Source: Arcuatula senhousia (taxonomy: Eukaryota > Mollusca > Bivalvia > Mytilida > Mytilidae). Taken from it: a stretch of 64,000 bases of DNA. Position 1 is the stretch's first letter. Every line of letters starts with the position of its first letter. Shown piece by piece: positions 22,562 to 36,600 of the stretch. Both the position numbers and the translations under genes were made by a program. The stretch covers positions 5,573,001-5,637,000 of the forward strand of contig OZ020309.1 in NCBI GenBank assembly GCA_963971305.1, given 5' to 3'. The notes under the pieces are model-generated. The model did not search any database and was not told where the DNA came from. It saw only the letters and a program-made list of their open reading frames with translations.

Positions 22562-24650
22562 ACAAGAGGCCCTCAAGAGCCTGAATCGCTCACCTAGTCC
22601 TTAAGCTATAAGGGTTTTTTTCTATGAGCTTTTACCCCTTAAAAGGGGTCATCTGACAACTTTGAACCAATGTAGATTTCTGTTGACATGGCCCCTGTAA
22701 GCTTAAGCTGCAAGCAAAAGCTTTTCTCTATCTGCAAGAGTTTTCATTCTATATACATGTACCAAAAACATGAAAAAACACTATTTTTTACCTTTAAAGG
22801 ACAATAACCTCTATCAGGGGTCATCTGACATCTTCGACACAATAAAGACTTTTGATGAGCTCAATAAGCCAATGGGCCAAAAACATGACAAAACGCTTTT
22901 TTGACCTTCAAATAGCCATAACCCCTAAAAGGTGTCACCTTACATCTTCAACTCAATGGAGACTTTTGTAAAGCACAATGAGCTGAAGGAGTAAGCAAGC
23001 AACAACATTTCTTTATCTGCAATAGTTTTCATTCTATGGGTCAAAAACATGAAACGACGATATTGTTTACCTTCAATGGGTCATAAACCCTGTAAGGGGT
23101 CAGCAGACATCTTCAACCCAATGGAAACGTTTTTAGAGCTCAATGAGCTGAACATTTAAGCAAGCAACATCACTTTTCTATCTGCAATACATGTAGTTTT
23201 TATTTTATAGGCCAACACATGAAAAAATGCTAATTTTTACCTTTATAGGACCATAAATCAACAACTGAGGACAAAATCAATGCGCTCCTTCTACCGTACA
23301 TTCATAAAGACATTGCTCTCAACTACTCGAAAAAAATGACATGTTCGCGCGGGCTCATCCAAGGAAAATGAAACTGATCAATCCATTGGCCTAGTTAGGC
23401 ATTTTGAGGATTATACTTTGATGAATAAAATTCATAAGTTGTATTCAATTAACTTGTTTCCCCATCTCTTTGTTTTATATCACTTACATTTTAAGTACTC
23501 ATTGAAACAACAATGGTTAAATTGGTAAAGCGATGTTTTCAAAATTGGCGTGTGACTGGTCAGTGTTTCTAGCGGCTCTAGTATAGAACACCCATCAATT
23601 TCGTTTTTCTGTCAGTTTACCTACAAAAACTAGGCTGGCCACATATTCAAAAGGTAAACACGAAAGTGTCAAATATTTTATTCTATATGTTAATAACATC
23701 AAACAAAGACAAATTAAGCCTATATGACGTATCAGTAACACATGTGCATCAGACATACATTACACTGTGTTTAAACTGTAACGTGTTTAGAAACACCAGG
23801 TTTCTTTCCTTGTAATGCACATGGTCGATATCCTCGGTGCTGGATTTGACTTCCTTGTTCAAATGTTTTGGTTTTGAGTACTTTTCGTTATCAACAGTTT
23901 TGGAATTTGACCTTCCAATGTTTTGATTTAAATGCTACTGATGAGAGGGTACTCCTTGAAATATCGATATATAGCATATCCAAATTAATCGTTTATACCT
24001 GCATTTTGGTATTTGTAATTGAGAATACTATTATCAGTGTATGTAGGTAAAAATTACTTCAAATGACAACATAAGAAAAACATGTCAAGTGATTTGACAG
24101 AATGAGCGAGATCTGCTTCTATACTAAAATATTGCAAATGGTTCTATAGTCAAACCGAATACATATTAACCTTTAATTAACAATGTAACGAAATGTGTTT
24201 GGCTGCGCAGCCTCCAGACCCCCATGCTACTTGCCCCCCCCCCCACCTTAGGCAGATCCTTGGATCCGCCTCTGGCCATAACCCCTATAAAGGGTCATCT
24301 GACAGCTTTGACCCAATGGATGCTTTTGTAGAACGTTTGATGCTGAAGAAGGATGGTTGTATCAGATTTTCTCTATCTCTTATACTTTTTGATTTACAAG
24401 CCAAAACAGTATTCTGACACCCTGGTCTATTTTAGCAACGGTGGCCATGTTTTTTGACGGATCAAAAATCAAAACTGCTGTCCTTAGGATCATTCATACC
24501 AAGTTTCAATAAATTCTGTTAGGTAGTTTCAGATGAGAAGATTTTTGAAAAAAAAACTGTTAACAGAGGACAGGCGACTGACAGACAGACAGACGACGGA
24601 CGCCAAGTGATGGCAATAGCTGACATGGACCATTGTTCTTGGTGAGCTTA
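22562..24650 (+). repeat. Hairpin-ended bivalve repeat, copy 1, interrupted
   Basis: It opens with CAAGAGGCCCTCAAGAGCC, then GAATCGCTCACCTAG, and closes with GACGACGGACGCCAAGTG, ATGGCAATAGCTGACATG and GGTGAGCTTAAAA. The interior has short tandem units with AACATTTAAGCAAGCAAC and GGGGTCATCTGACA, as in the copies at 41988 and 43810. The unit pattern breaks at about 23268 and resumes at about 24276. The inserted block ends in a GGATCCGCC-type MITE end, preceded by a C-rich run (24234-24246), so a second element appears to have jumped in. Confidence 0.6.
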
Positions 24651-24985
24651 AAAGCGAGAAATTTGTCAGCACTTTTTGTGTTTGATTGTTAACCGAGGGC
24701 ACTAGCGTGTGCCAATAATACCTGACTCCACTAAATAATATCCCACTGCTAATACAATCATCAGGTCAAGTATAGCAATAAACCGGGCCAATTGAGAAAC
24801 CCTAGAAAAACTGGAAATGTTTTATGACTGTACAATTAAACGTCGCAAGAATTAACATTGTGTCAAGAAAGCATAGAACCACCAATGGAGCGCGTTCGAG
24901 AGCCAAAAGTCCAAAGGGGCAAAGACAAAACTTGTAAACATGAATGAGAACAGCTCAAAAACACAAGACATTAAAACACAAAAAC

Positions 24986-26522
24986 AAGAGGCTCCCAGGA
25001 GCCTGAATCGCTCACCTGAACTACACAGATACATATATTTTGTAGATATTATTGTGCTGAACCATATGTGATTTAAATTTCTGAAATAACTTAGTTAGTT
25101 TTCAAGTTATTGGGCTTAATAAGTGCAAAATTAGAAAAAAAATAGAAAAAAGGGGCAATAACTCCCACATCAGCAGTCAGATCTTTTCCGAAATTTCAGG
25201 ACAGGTACTTAATATGCTGATCACGTCTGATTCTTGCACGATTTGATATCTGAAACCATTTTTGAGTTATTAGAAAAAAAATGAAATTTACGCCCTATGT
25301 TCTATTTTTAGACATGGCAGCCATGTTTTTTTAACGAATCAAAAAACATGAACGATAGAGTTGTAGCATATAAGCTATTAAACAAGTGTGCCAAGTTAAG
25401 ATGCAGTTGGTCTTACCGTGTCAGACAAGTTAATCTTTGAAATTCGGGGGAAAAGTAATGAAAAATGGTACATTTTGACGTTTTAAGGGCAATAACTCCT
25501 AATAGAAATGGTCCTACAGCTTTGTCTTGAATACATGAAATGTAGATTTTGATGTGCTTGATCCTATGCAATTTGAATTTTTGAAATATCTTGTATAGTT
25601 TTCAAGATATATGACTTTAAAATAAGTGAAAAATTTTGAAAAAAAAATCCAGAAAAAGGGCAATAACTCCTACATCAATTGTTGGATCTTTTTGAAACTT
25701 TCAGAGCAGGTATATCTTGAGATGGTGATCACTTATCTCTAATCATAATTTTGATATCTGTAACCATTTTGAGTTATTAGCAAAAAACTGCAATTTACCT
25801 CTTTGTTCTATTTTTAGCTGTGGCGGCCATATTTTTTAATGAATCAAAAATCTGAACGTTACACTTGTAGCATGTATGCTATTTAACAACTGTGCCAAGT
25901 TTGGTTGAAGTTGGATGTATGGTGTCAGACAAGTTAATCTTTGAAATTCACGGAAAGAGTAAAGAAAAATGGTAAATTGTGACGCTTAAAGGGCCATAAC
26001 TCCTAAAAGAAATGGTTCCACAGCTTTGACCTAATTACATGAGATGTAGATCTTAATGTGCTTAATCATATGCAATTTGAATTTTTATAATATCTTGTAT
26101 AGTTTTTAAGATATAGGGCTAAAGAATTGCAAAATTTTGAAAAAATCCAGAAAAAGGGCAATAACTCCTACATCGAATGTTAGATCTTCTTGAAAATTTC
26201 AGAGCAGGTAGATCTTGAGGTGTTGATCACTTTTACCATATTCCAGAATTTTGATATCTGTCACCGTTTTTGAGGTATTTGCAGAAAAACAGTATTTGAC
26301 CCCCCTGTTCTATTTTTAGTAACAGCAGCCATGTTTTTTGATGTATCAAAAATCCCAACGCAAAATATTTGCACAATACCCTAAGGAACAACCATATTAA
26401 GTGTGGCTGCATTTGGCCAAGCAGTTTCAGAGAAGAAGATGTTTGAAAAAAGCTAACGGACGACGGACGACGGACGCAAAGTGATGGCAATAGCTCACCT
26501 GACCCTTTGGGTCAGGTGAGCC
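24986..26522 (+). repeat. Hairpin-ended bivalve repeat, copy 2 (about 500-bp units)
   Basis: The left end AAGAGGCTCCCAGGAGCC contains a small hairpin (GGCTCC/GGAGCC) followed by GAATCGCTCACCTGA. The right end has GACGACGGACGACGGACG, then a perfect hairpin GCTCACCTGACCC / GGGTCAGGTGAGC. The interior holds about three units spaced near 500 bp, marked by GGGCAATAACTCC(T/C)ACAT at about 25155, 25658 and 26157. AAAAAC on both sides could be a target duplication. It is inserted into the dispersed repeat also seen at 17.3 kb. Confidence 0.7.
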
Positions 26523-29500
26523 AAAAACTAAACTGAAATCAACAACGCGAACTCAGTTCGTAACGAAAGTGAACTCATGTGCTCCGGAAGAGTAAGCAGC
26601 TCCAGCCTGCTATACATGCAATACACTCGTCGCGCTGCCAATGGCTAATTTATAAATCATCATTTATTTAGGAGTTCTGGCGAAACATAAATTTTTCACT
26701 TGTAGCATGATACTTCCAACACTAAACCGAATCTTACAAATTCAACTTTCTTTCAATTTAATGACACAAATGCAGGAAAATTTTGTAAGACGTAGTAGTA
26801 ATCATAGTCACACGAATTGATACAGCTCGAAACCAAGCAACCCAAAACAAAATGCGTTACCATGACCATGATTAGTTTAACTTCTATTGTATCTATAGCT
26901 TTATGTATAAACTGCTTTTTACAAAAAACGTACATGTGGCGTTAAATCATATTGTTTCAAAAGTGGAAATCTTTTAGAATAATTACATGCGTCAGAATTT
27001 AAGCGACCAAATCATGTTTAAATAAAATCGGATTAGAACAATACATGATTTTTGTAAAAAAAAACCAAGCCCCTCACTCTTTAAGTGAAATAGTTAGTTC
27101 CTTAAAAGACATTTTGTTGGGGTGTAAGATATGAGACACAGATATAGTGTATATCTTTATTAATATTTCAATTGAAGTGAATAAACATATATAGTTATCT
27201 TAATAAAAGGTTCATTTATATTTAAATCTATACATTTAGTGAATAATCATTTGTATTGAATTACTTTAATTTATTAACCTTACACTTTTCAATATTGCAT
27301 CCAATTTACAAACAGCATCAAAAAAGCTTGGGTATATATGCAGATATTTAAAGAAATTAAATTGATATCATAATTAAATTTAAAAACAACTTTATGGTAA
27401 AGTGTAAGTGTAGGTCAACTTTAAGCGTATTACAAAAAGTATAAAACAAAATTACAACATATGAACTATAGATGATATTATTTATGCTCTTTAATTTTGT
27501 ATATGCTACTTTGTAATTAAAAAGAGGATGGACATTTAGATTAGATTAAAATTATTAGCTGTGATAACATCAAAATCAAACAGAAGTTCTCGCTTAAATC
27601 ATAAACAATAAAGGGATTTGAAGAACGTACATGGCATACACATGACACAAATTAACATTTTTATAAACATGTAAGTACATTTTAAAAAATGCATACTAGC
27701 ACAGAAACAACCCTGCTATTGCTGTTTGTTTTTTCTCAAAGTCACAAGAAAGTCTTCAAAGGAGAAGTAACGCTCATGCCACACTGTGCGTTTCAGGATA
27801 TTTTTCTTTTATTATCATGCTTATATACATATATAAGGGGAAAAAAACATGCACACTATTCACTTGTCATCATCATTGTATATCTTTCTTTTTATGCATA
27901 CTAGCACAGAAACAGCCCTGCTATTGCTGTTTTTTTTTCTCAAAGTCACAAGAAAGTCTTCAAAGGAGAAGTAACGCTCATACCACACTGTGCGTTTCAG
28001 GATATTTTTCTTTTATTATCATGCTTATATACATATATAAGGGACAAAAAAACATGCACACTATTCACTTGTCATCATCATTGTAGTAGTTTCTTTAAAT
28101 TAAATCTTCAACAATTATTTCTTTTGAACTTTTATGTTCAAGAAAGAAAAAAGTTCTAATTAATAACAAAATCATGTGCAGAATGTACATAGTGTTAGCC
28201 TAAGCCAAGCATTAAAACGATAAATGTAGGACAAATGTTTAAGTATAAACATTTGATTTAATTACTACCAGAAACTAGGTATTACATGTAGGACAAATAG
28301 AACCGATTGAGAGTTGTTTGTCCGCTTTATAGGATACGTTTTGGTCAATGTTGATAACAAACCTCAAGTATAGCAAGACCCGATTTCTACGTGCCTCTAA
28401 CCCAAAGTCACTGGTCTTTTGTATTCCATGTATCCGAATACCTGACATGGTAAAGAAACAGTAGACAAAATTTAATAAAAATCGTGCAAGTACACAAAAA
28501 ATCATTTGAAGTTATGGTGCATTGCAGTCAATGTCTTTGTTAAAATATATGAACAATATTCTACAATAAATACAAAAAACTGTGCCTTGTATTTAATGTG
28601 TACATTGCTATCATTTATTTGTTTTAAATAATACACTTTTAATAAAACAATATAAACAACTGAACATTACAACAGTTTAGATGCTTTATCAAATCTTAAT
28701 ATTGCATAAAATCAGTCATTAAAAACGTTCTACTGTCTACACTGCAAGATTAAATAAACTAAATTATTCAACATATTTTGAAACATAATTATTCCCCCTG
28801 TTTATAATGCAATCTTATGGAATCAATACTATAAATTAGTGTTGTTTTAAACAAAAAATTGTGTATTATGAATATATTTTAATTTTTCATTTAATTATAA
28901 TTAAAAACATGTACATTTTGTAGTTATAATAACAAAATATTACTTTTCAATACTTTTTGATATATCTCATGTATCTATTGGGGTTAACTTTTTATTTGTA
29001 TCTTAAATATAAAAGACATTACAAAAAAAATAAGGAGACAGAATATATTTATTCATATTATACACAATCCATCTCTAAATTTGTACATTAAAATTTGACA
29101 GAAACTATATATTATAGTTAATAATTCACTTTACACATTAATGATTAAGAATTATAATAAGTATAATTACTTATAAAGCACCTAGCTAAATTAACATTAC
29201 TCTAAGCGCTTGACAGTACATAGAATAAGCTAAATAGAAATATTAAGTTAAAAAGTAAAAAACATATTTACAACTACAAAATAAAATACACACCTGTATA
29301 ATAAGCTTATGAAAAATGTTAGAAAAAAATGAATAAGAATATAATAATTGTACAAGAATAAAACACGGCTAAAAATCTGAAATGTTGACTATGAAGCGAT
29401 GAACTATCACAACGATATCGTCAAAAATGACAATTTAGCAAGACAAAACAAAGGCAAGACAAAAACAAAATTTCAATAATTACAGAATATACATATCATT

Positions 29501-30462
29501 AACGCCATTACTTTAAAAAAGGGATTTTTTAGAGCTGTAATTTTGCGATTTAGTCCGTCATCAAACTTTTCTTGGAACTTAAAGAACCTGGAGATCGATT
29601 TCTATATTTCATGCCAATTGAGACATTTTGCGAAAACTCAATCTAGCGAAAAGATTTTTAAAAAAATAAACTACGCGGAAATATCCCTTTAACATAATAA
29701 CAAACTATAAAAAAAGAATTAAAGGACAAATTAGTAGCAGTTTCTACTACTATAATATAATAACACATAATTCTGTGTATGAAAATTTTAAAGATTAAAA
29801 TTGTGTGATAAAAAGTAACAGGGAAAGAAATACGATTGCATTGCTATAAATAAAACTGAAACGATTCAAAGGTTATGATAAATAAAAGTGAACATTATAT
29901 ATATTCAACAACAAAACTAAAGCATTTAGAAAAATCTTTCTCATCATAAGAAGCAAAACAGATAATGAATTTATGTTTATAAAAATATTTATTTGCCTCA
30001 AAATGTCAATAAAATGCGCGTCTAATTCAATCTACAAACTACTGCATTTTTAAAGATATTATTAATAGGTGAAAGAATCAATAAAAGAAAATTGAAATTG
30101 AATTACAATATCTGTAAGTGATAAAAAAAAGATAAATAAAACCCATTAGCTACCAGCTAATAGTCAGCATATTTAAATTACTTGCTTGCCACTTATTCAT
30201 ATAATGTATTCATTGAGACAAAATGCAGAACAATACAAAAGACGCTATACAAAAAATCATTAAAATCATCTGAAATTGCCTTCTTAGCCATGAATTTACA
30301 AAATAAAAATGATCAACTCATTTACCAAATAATTGTTTATCTATTTAATGTAGAACAACACAACAACTTGAATGTAAAACCCTAATCAAGTCATGGAAAA
30401 TGTTATCATTTAAATTCTCTGAATAACTCTAATCTATTTTTGTGTAGTACAATTTTTGTTGT
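26523..30462. other. AT-rich spacer and presumed 3' flank of the minus-strand gene
   Basis: Apart from the split dispersed repeat (to about 26640) and the tandem duplication at 27690-28098, I see no gene or RNA. The part nearest 30462 should hold the 3' untranslated region of the minus-strand RNF213-like gene. TTTATT on the plus strand near 29983, AATAAA on the minus strand, is a possible polyadenylation signal. Confidence 0.4.
27690..28098 (+). repeat. Tandem duplication of about 204 bp
   Basis: Two nearly identical copies starting GCATACTAGCACAGAAACA (27691 and about 27895) lie directly next to each other, each running to TTGTCATCATCATTGTA. Differences are few, so the duplication is recent. 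The two overlapping open frames here are a by-product. Confidence 0.8.
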
Positions 30463-30658
30463 CTAACGTGTTTTATTTTCTTTTTCAGAAAATGCTGTGT
30501 ATACAAGAATCCACACTTGTACTGAATTGGCTGTACGAACATTATCATTATCAGCATTTGAGGGCAATTCTTGAATAGCATTCACAACAGCTTCATCTAT
30601 ATTTAGCTCTCCATCAAAAGGGCATGCTTCTATATAAGCCTGTAAATTGTCTCTCAAG
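30463..30658 (-). CDS. RNF213: RNF213-like, exon 14 (terminal)
   Basis: The acceptor is TTTTTTTCAG before CTTGAGAG. AG plus C makes the Ser of SLRDN. The product includes ACPFDGELNIDEAVV and SVQVWILVYT, ending ENKTR then TAG. Confidence 0.85.
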
Positions 30659-33600
30659 CTGAAAAAAATATGCAAGATAATTAACTGCTTTAATGTCAGA
30701 ATGAAGTGAATACTCGCATGAAAGATAAAAACGCCTAAAAGATGGGTTGTGATAAGACCCTCTTTTGGCCCATCTTTAGGCGAAAAAAAAGTATTTCATA
30801 TCCTGTTACTTTATACCTTATTTTGTAGCAAAATAATTGTACTGTTGTAAAAGACTACTTTTAAATACTTTTACACGAACACAGCTTCGAAAATCGGGTT
30901 CCAAATTGAGCCAATTTGAATGTTGTATTTCATCTTGATTTCAAGAAAATTTCTAGGTAGGGCTTCAATAAATTGAAATTGTGTGCTTATATACTTGAAG
31001 CCAGTGTTTACAATTCTATAAAAGGTCCATCATATATATACATCACTTTAAACAACAAATTTAAAATTGAAATGCACGCTTATCTAAAGAAAAACAAAGA
31101 AAACGGAGAACTTTCGCACATTTTTAAACTACTGACAACAAGTTCAAAAATTATAGTCTTTTTAACTTTTCAGTATGTCTTGCACGCGGAACCAGCTTAA
31201 AACTTTGACAAAAGATGTGTTTTAGTAATACATGTTTTTTTATCAAACATGAAGCTTGTTCAGCGTGCAAGGCTATACTTCCGGATGGGATATATATCAC
31301 TCATTTGAGCCACTTTTCTATAGGCAAAATGTTAAAATCATTTGCGGTGGATCATTTCAACCACCATTTATTAAATAAACAAAATTTGCTTTTCAACTAC
31401 AGACGTTTATTAAAAAAAAGAAATATTAACCTTTCCAACAAGACATTTTGTGATAGAATTTACTTAATTGTAATCTTGAATTTCACGGAAGGCTGAAAAA
31501 GGGTCTTTTCGCAACCCATCCTTTATGTATTAAATCATTTTCACCAAAGTGATGTTTTTAAGAACATATCATAGGTCTAAATATATTAAATGTTAGTTAA
31601 CTAAAAATATGTTCTAATTGCATGGTCAATTTGAAATGAAGAATAAAGCATGCACTATTAAAACCTTGTTGCTTTCAAGTCTTCCTTAATGAATAATAGA
31701 TTAATAAAAAGCTACGCCAAGCGCAGCAGGATACGACAGCATGGACCTTGTTTGTTGGAGACCCAATATGGACAGTCAAAAGCTTTGGCAAAATACAGGG
31801 CAACTTTTTGACACCTTTAATAATGAAATCTCAATGAATAAAATGATACAAAATGCTAATGGGGCTTTTGAAAGATAAAGTCCGAAATAGCAAAGACAAT
31901 TTCGGCTGTGAACTCAATTTGTAACGACAGTGAACGCACATGCTTCCGAAAGGTATCTTCAAAGCTGTTCTTGTTTATTGCAACAAACTCGTTGCGTTGA
32001 AAATGATGAGTTTAGTGGGTCTAATCCAGTAGATGAGGACAGAAAAAAACTCTATGACAACCGTGCTATACTCATCTAAGAGATATATGCTTTTTTGTTC
32101 TACCCGATCATGCTGTCCTTCGTAAAATTCCGTGAGTGAAGACAACACTTGAGTAGCAAAAAACATTGTGTTAGACATGACACTATATAAAGAAGGCGTA
32201 TGTTCTACAAGCTTTGGAATAACTCATTAGATATGATATAAAAAACTCCATAACCGACCTCCAAAGTTGCCAACAAAAAGTTAGGCATTTCGAATCTATT
32301 TTCTATGATATGTTATATATTTATATATATTATGTATAAGTAGACTCATTGATGACAAAAGTTTCTTATATTACTTATCATATGGTAACCAAATGTCCCT
32401 TGACGTCGACAATGCTAAAACATTACGCTATTGCATTTGAGCTGTGACAGTCGTATTATACCCGACTGCAAATTTGCATCAAAACTAAATTAAGGAAAAT
32501 ATCAAAATGGCATAATTGTACAAAACAAAACGGGTTTGAAATATAAAGTACTAGTGTTATCCATTTTCAGTATTTCCAGAAATATTAATATAACCAATAC
32601 CATGACGTCATGTTGATGCAGTAATGAAAGCTTGAATACCATTTAATGTAGATGGGGTGTCTATCACTGGGCATCCTTTTTTCACATCTATCATAACTTT
32701 AAAATTTATAATGATTGTTATTCTAATTGATTTCTATTGGGCTAGGTAAACATCAAAATTATTGATAATTAATACACAAATGTTGATAAAATACACATTT
32801 TTTGCGAATTTTTATATAATAATTTCTCGTACTTTTTGAGTGGAGATATTTTGTATAGAAAAAATAGGGAAAACACATTTTTTCACATTTTTTCCCAAAA
32901 TTTTGATAGGGAACTTTATTTTTTATTTAGTATATTTAAAAATAATTGAATGTTTTGAATTTTAAAAGTCGTTTCAACAAAAATTCTTATTGTGACCTTT
33001 TGATTTAAAGTACGAGTCTACGGCTAACTTTGGCCAAAATGTAAGACAATTCAACTTTTAAGACAACCCATCTACCTTAACTAAAGGCTCCCAGGAGCCT
33101 GAATCGCTCACCTGATCTCTTATGCCAAAGTTTGAATAAATTTCAGAAACCTTCAAGTATACAAAGTTGCAAAACAATCCTTTCAGTGGTTTCAGAGAAG
33201 ATTTTTGGAAATCAGTTTAAAGTAATAGAAAAAAACAGTTAAAGGGAATTAACTACTGTAAGGACCTTTTGATGCTGAACAAGAAAATTTGCTTCCGATT
33301 TTCTTTATCTCTTATACTTTTTGAGTTATAAGCCAAAAACAATGGTTTGACCCCCCCGTTCTATTTTCAGCAACGGCTGCCATGTTGGTTGGTCGACATG
33401 TATATGATTCACAAACTTAGTAGAGGCCGTCCTAAAGAGCATGTATACCAAGTATCAATGCAATCCCTTCAGTGGTTTTAGAGAAGAAGATTTTTGAAAA
33501 TCAGTGTAAATTGATGGAAAAAACAGTTAAAGGGGAATAACTCTTAAACGGCTGATACAACAATTTAGACCCTGAAATCATTTTTGTAGATCTCAATGAG

Positions 33601-36600
33601 CTTAATAATTCTGCAATGCTAACTTTTCCTCTAGCTCTAACAGTTTTCAAGATATTGTCCAAAAACTGCAAAAATGGTAAATTTTGATGATTAAAGGACA
33701 TGAACTCCTATAAGGAGTCGTTTCACAACTTCGACTCAATGGAGAGGTTCGTAGAGCTTTTGATGCTGAACAAGAAAGGTTGCTTCGGATTTTCTCTATC
33801 TTTTATACTTTTTGAGTTATAAGCCAAAAACAATGGTCTGACCCCCTATTCTATTTTTGCAACGGCGGCCATGTTGGTTGGTCGACATGTATATAATTCA
33901 TAAACTTGGTAGAGGACATTCAAAGATCATGTATACCAAGTATCAATGCAATCCCTTCAGTGGTTTTAGAGAAGAAGATTTTTGAAAATCAGTGTAAATT
34001 AATGGAAAAAAAAACAGTTAAAGGGAATAACTCTTAAACGGCTGATCTGACAATTTAGACCCTGAAATCATTTTTGTAGATCTCAATGAGCTAAACAATT
34101 CGGCATGCTAACTTTTCCTCTAGCTCTCATGATTTTCAAGATATTGTCCAAAAACTGCAAAAATGGTCAATTTTGATGATTACAGGACATGAACTCCTAT
34201 AAGGAGTCGTTTCACAACTTCGACTTAATGGAGAGATTCGTAGAGCTTTTGATGCTGAACAAGGAGGGTTGCTTCGGATTTCTCTATCTCTTATACTTTT
34301 TGAGTTATAAGCCAAAAACAATGGTCTGACCCCCCCTGTTCTATTTTTAGCAACGGCGGCCATGTTGGTTGGTCGACATGTATATTATTCACAAACTTGG
34401 TAGAGGACATCCTAAAGATCATGTATACCAAGTATCAATGCAATCCCTTAAGTGGTTTTAGAGAAGAAGATTTTTGAAAATCAGTGTAAATTGATGGAAA
34501 AAACAGTTAAAGGGGAATAACTCTTAAACGGCTGATACAACAATTTAGACCCTGAAATCATTTTTGTAGATCTCAACGAGCTAAATAATTCTGCAATGCT
34601 AACTTTTCCTCTAGCTCTAACAGTTTTCAAGATATTGTCCAAAAACTGCAAAAATGGTAAATTTTGATGATTAAAGGACATGAACTCCTATAAGGAGTCG
34701 TTTCACAACTTCGACTCAATGGAGAGGTTCGTAGAGCTTTTGATGCTGAACAAGAAAGGTTGCTTCGGATTTTCTCTATCTTTTATACTTTTTGAGTTAT
34801 AAGCCAAAAACAATGGTCTGACCCCCTATTCTATTTTTGCAACGGCGGCCATGTTGGTTGGTCGACATGTATATAATTCATAAACTTGGTAGAGGACATT
34901 CAAAGATCATGTATACCAAGTATCAATGCAATCCCTTCAGTGGTTTTAGAGAAGAAGATTTTTGAAAATCAGTGTAAATTAATGGAAAAAAAAACAGTTA
35001 AAGGGAATAACTCTTAAACGGCTGATCTGACAATTTAGACCCTGAAATCATTTTTGTAGATCTCAATGAGCTAAACAATTCTGCATGCTAACTTTTCCTC
35101 TAGCTCTCATGGTTTTCAAGATATTGTCCAAAAACTGCAAAAATGGTCAATTTTGATGATTAAAGGACATGAACTCCTATAAGGAGTCGTTTCACAACTT
35201 CGACTTAATGGAGAGATTCGTAGAGCTTTTGATGCTGAACAAGGAGGGTTGCTTCGGATTTCTCTATCTCTTATACTTTTTGAGTTATAAGCCAAAAACA
35301 ATGGTCTGACCCCCCTGTTCTATTTTTAGCAACGGCGGCCATGTTGGTTGGTCGACATGTATATTATTCACAAACTTGGTAGAGGACATCCTAAAGATCA
35401 TGTATACCAAGTATCAATGCAATCCCTTAAGTGGTTTTAGAGAAGAAGATTTTTGAAAATCAGTGTAAATTAATGCAAAAAAAACAGTAAAAGGGGAATA
35501 ACTCTTAAACGGCTGATCTGACAATTTAGACCCTGAAATCATTTTTGTAGATCTCAACGAGCTAAATAATTCTGCAATGCTAACTTTTCCTCTAGCTCTA
35601 ACAGTTTTCAAGATATTGTCCAAAAACTGCAAAAATGGTCAATTTTGATGATTTAAGGGTAATAACTCCTATAAGGAGTCGTTTCACAACTTCGACTCAA
35701 TGGAGAGATTCGTAGAGCTTTTGATGCTGAACAAGGAAGGTTGCTTCGATTTTTCTCTATATCTTATACTTTTTGAGTTATAAGCCAAAAACAATGGTCT
35801 GACCCCCCTGTTCTATTTTTAGCAACGGCGGCCATCTTGGTTGGTCGACATGTATATAATTTATCTTTCACAAACTTGGTAGAGGACATCCTAAAGATCA
35901 TGTATACCAAGTATCAATGCAATCCCTTCAGTGGTTTCAGAGAAGAAGATCTTTGAAGAAAAGTTAACGGACGACGGACGACGGACGGACGACGGACGCT
36001 TAACGATGACAATAGCTCACATGACCCTTCTGGTCAGGTGAGCTAAAAATGAATATAACAAATTGTTCTGTCCTGTATATCTATATACAAATCTGATTCT
36101 TTCGAACCTTTTGGTTTTGAGTACTTTTCGTTCAATACTTATGGTTTTTTATCTTTCAATGTTTTGATTCAAGTGCTGCTAATGAAAGAGCTTACTCATT
36201 CAAATATCGATATACAGCATATAAACCCAAATTAACAGTTTTATATTTGTATTTTGGACAAAACAATGTTAAGAAATATATTAATTTTATGTTAAATGAA
36301 GGTTTTGTTCGAAGTCAATTGATTTTTTTTGTAGCTTAGGCATTATGGTGTATGGCTTAGTCATTATGATACATGGTTAAATCATTTGCAAGAAATAAGG
36401 AGACGGAAATTAATCATCTGAAAGTCAGGAAATAATATAGACGAAATCAATAAGCGCCAACGACTATAACACTAAGAATCAGGTAACAGAAAAAACCGGT
36501 GTATTACAAAGAAATTACTAAAACAAGGATGTCGTTCCCACAAATCAATCAAATCGTTTTATAAGTTTTATCATAAATATCTGTATCTTTATCAAAGCTT

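Noticed and set aside
33501..35632. A family of repeated minus-strand small proteins
   Set aside because: The near-identical frames are spaced 980 bp apart because they lie in a higher-order tandem repeat. They have no splice or start context and diverge without regard to codon position.
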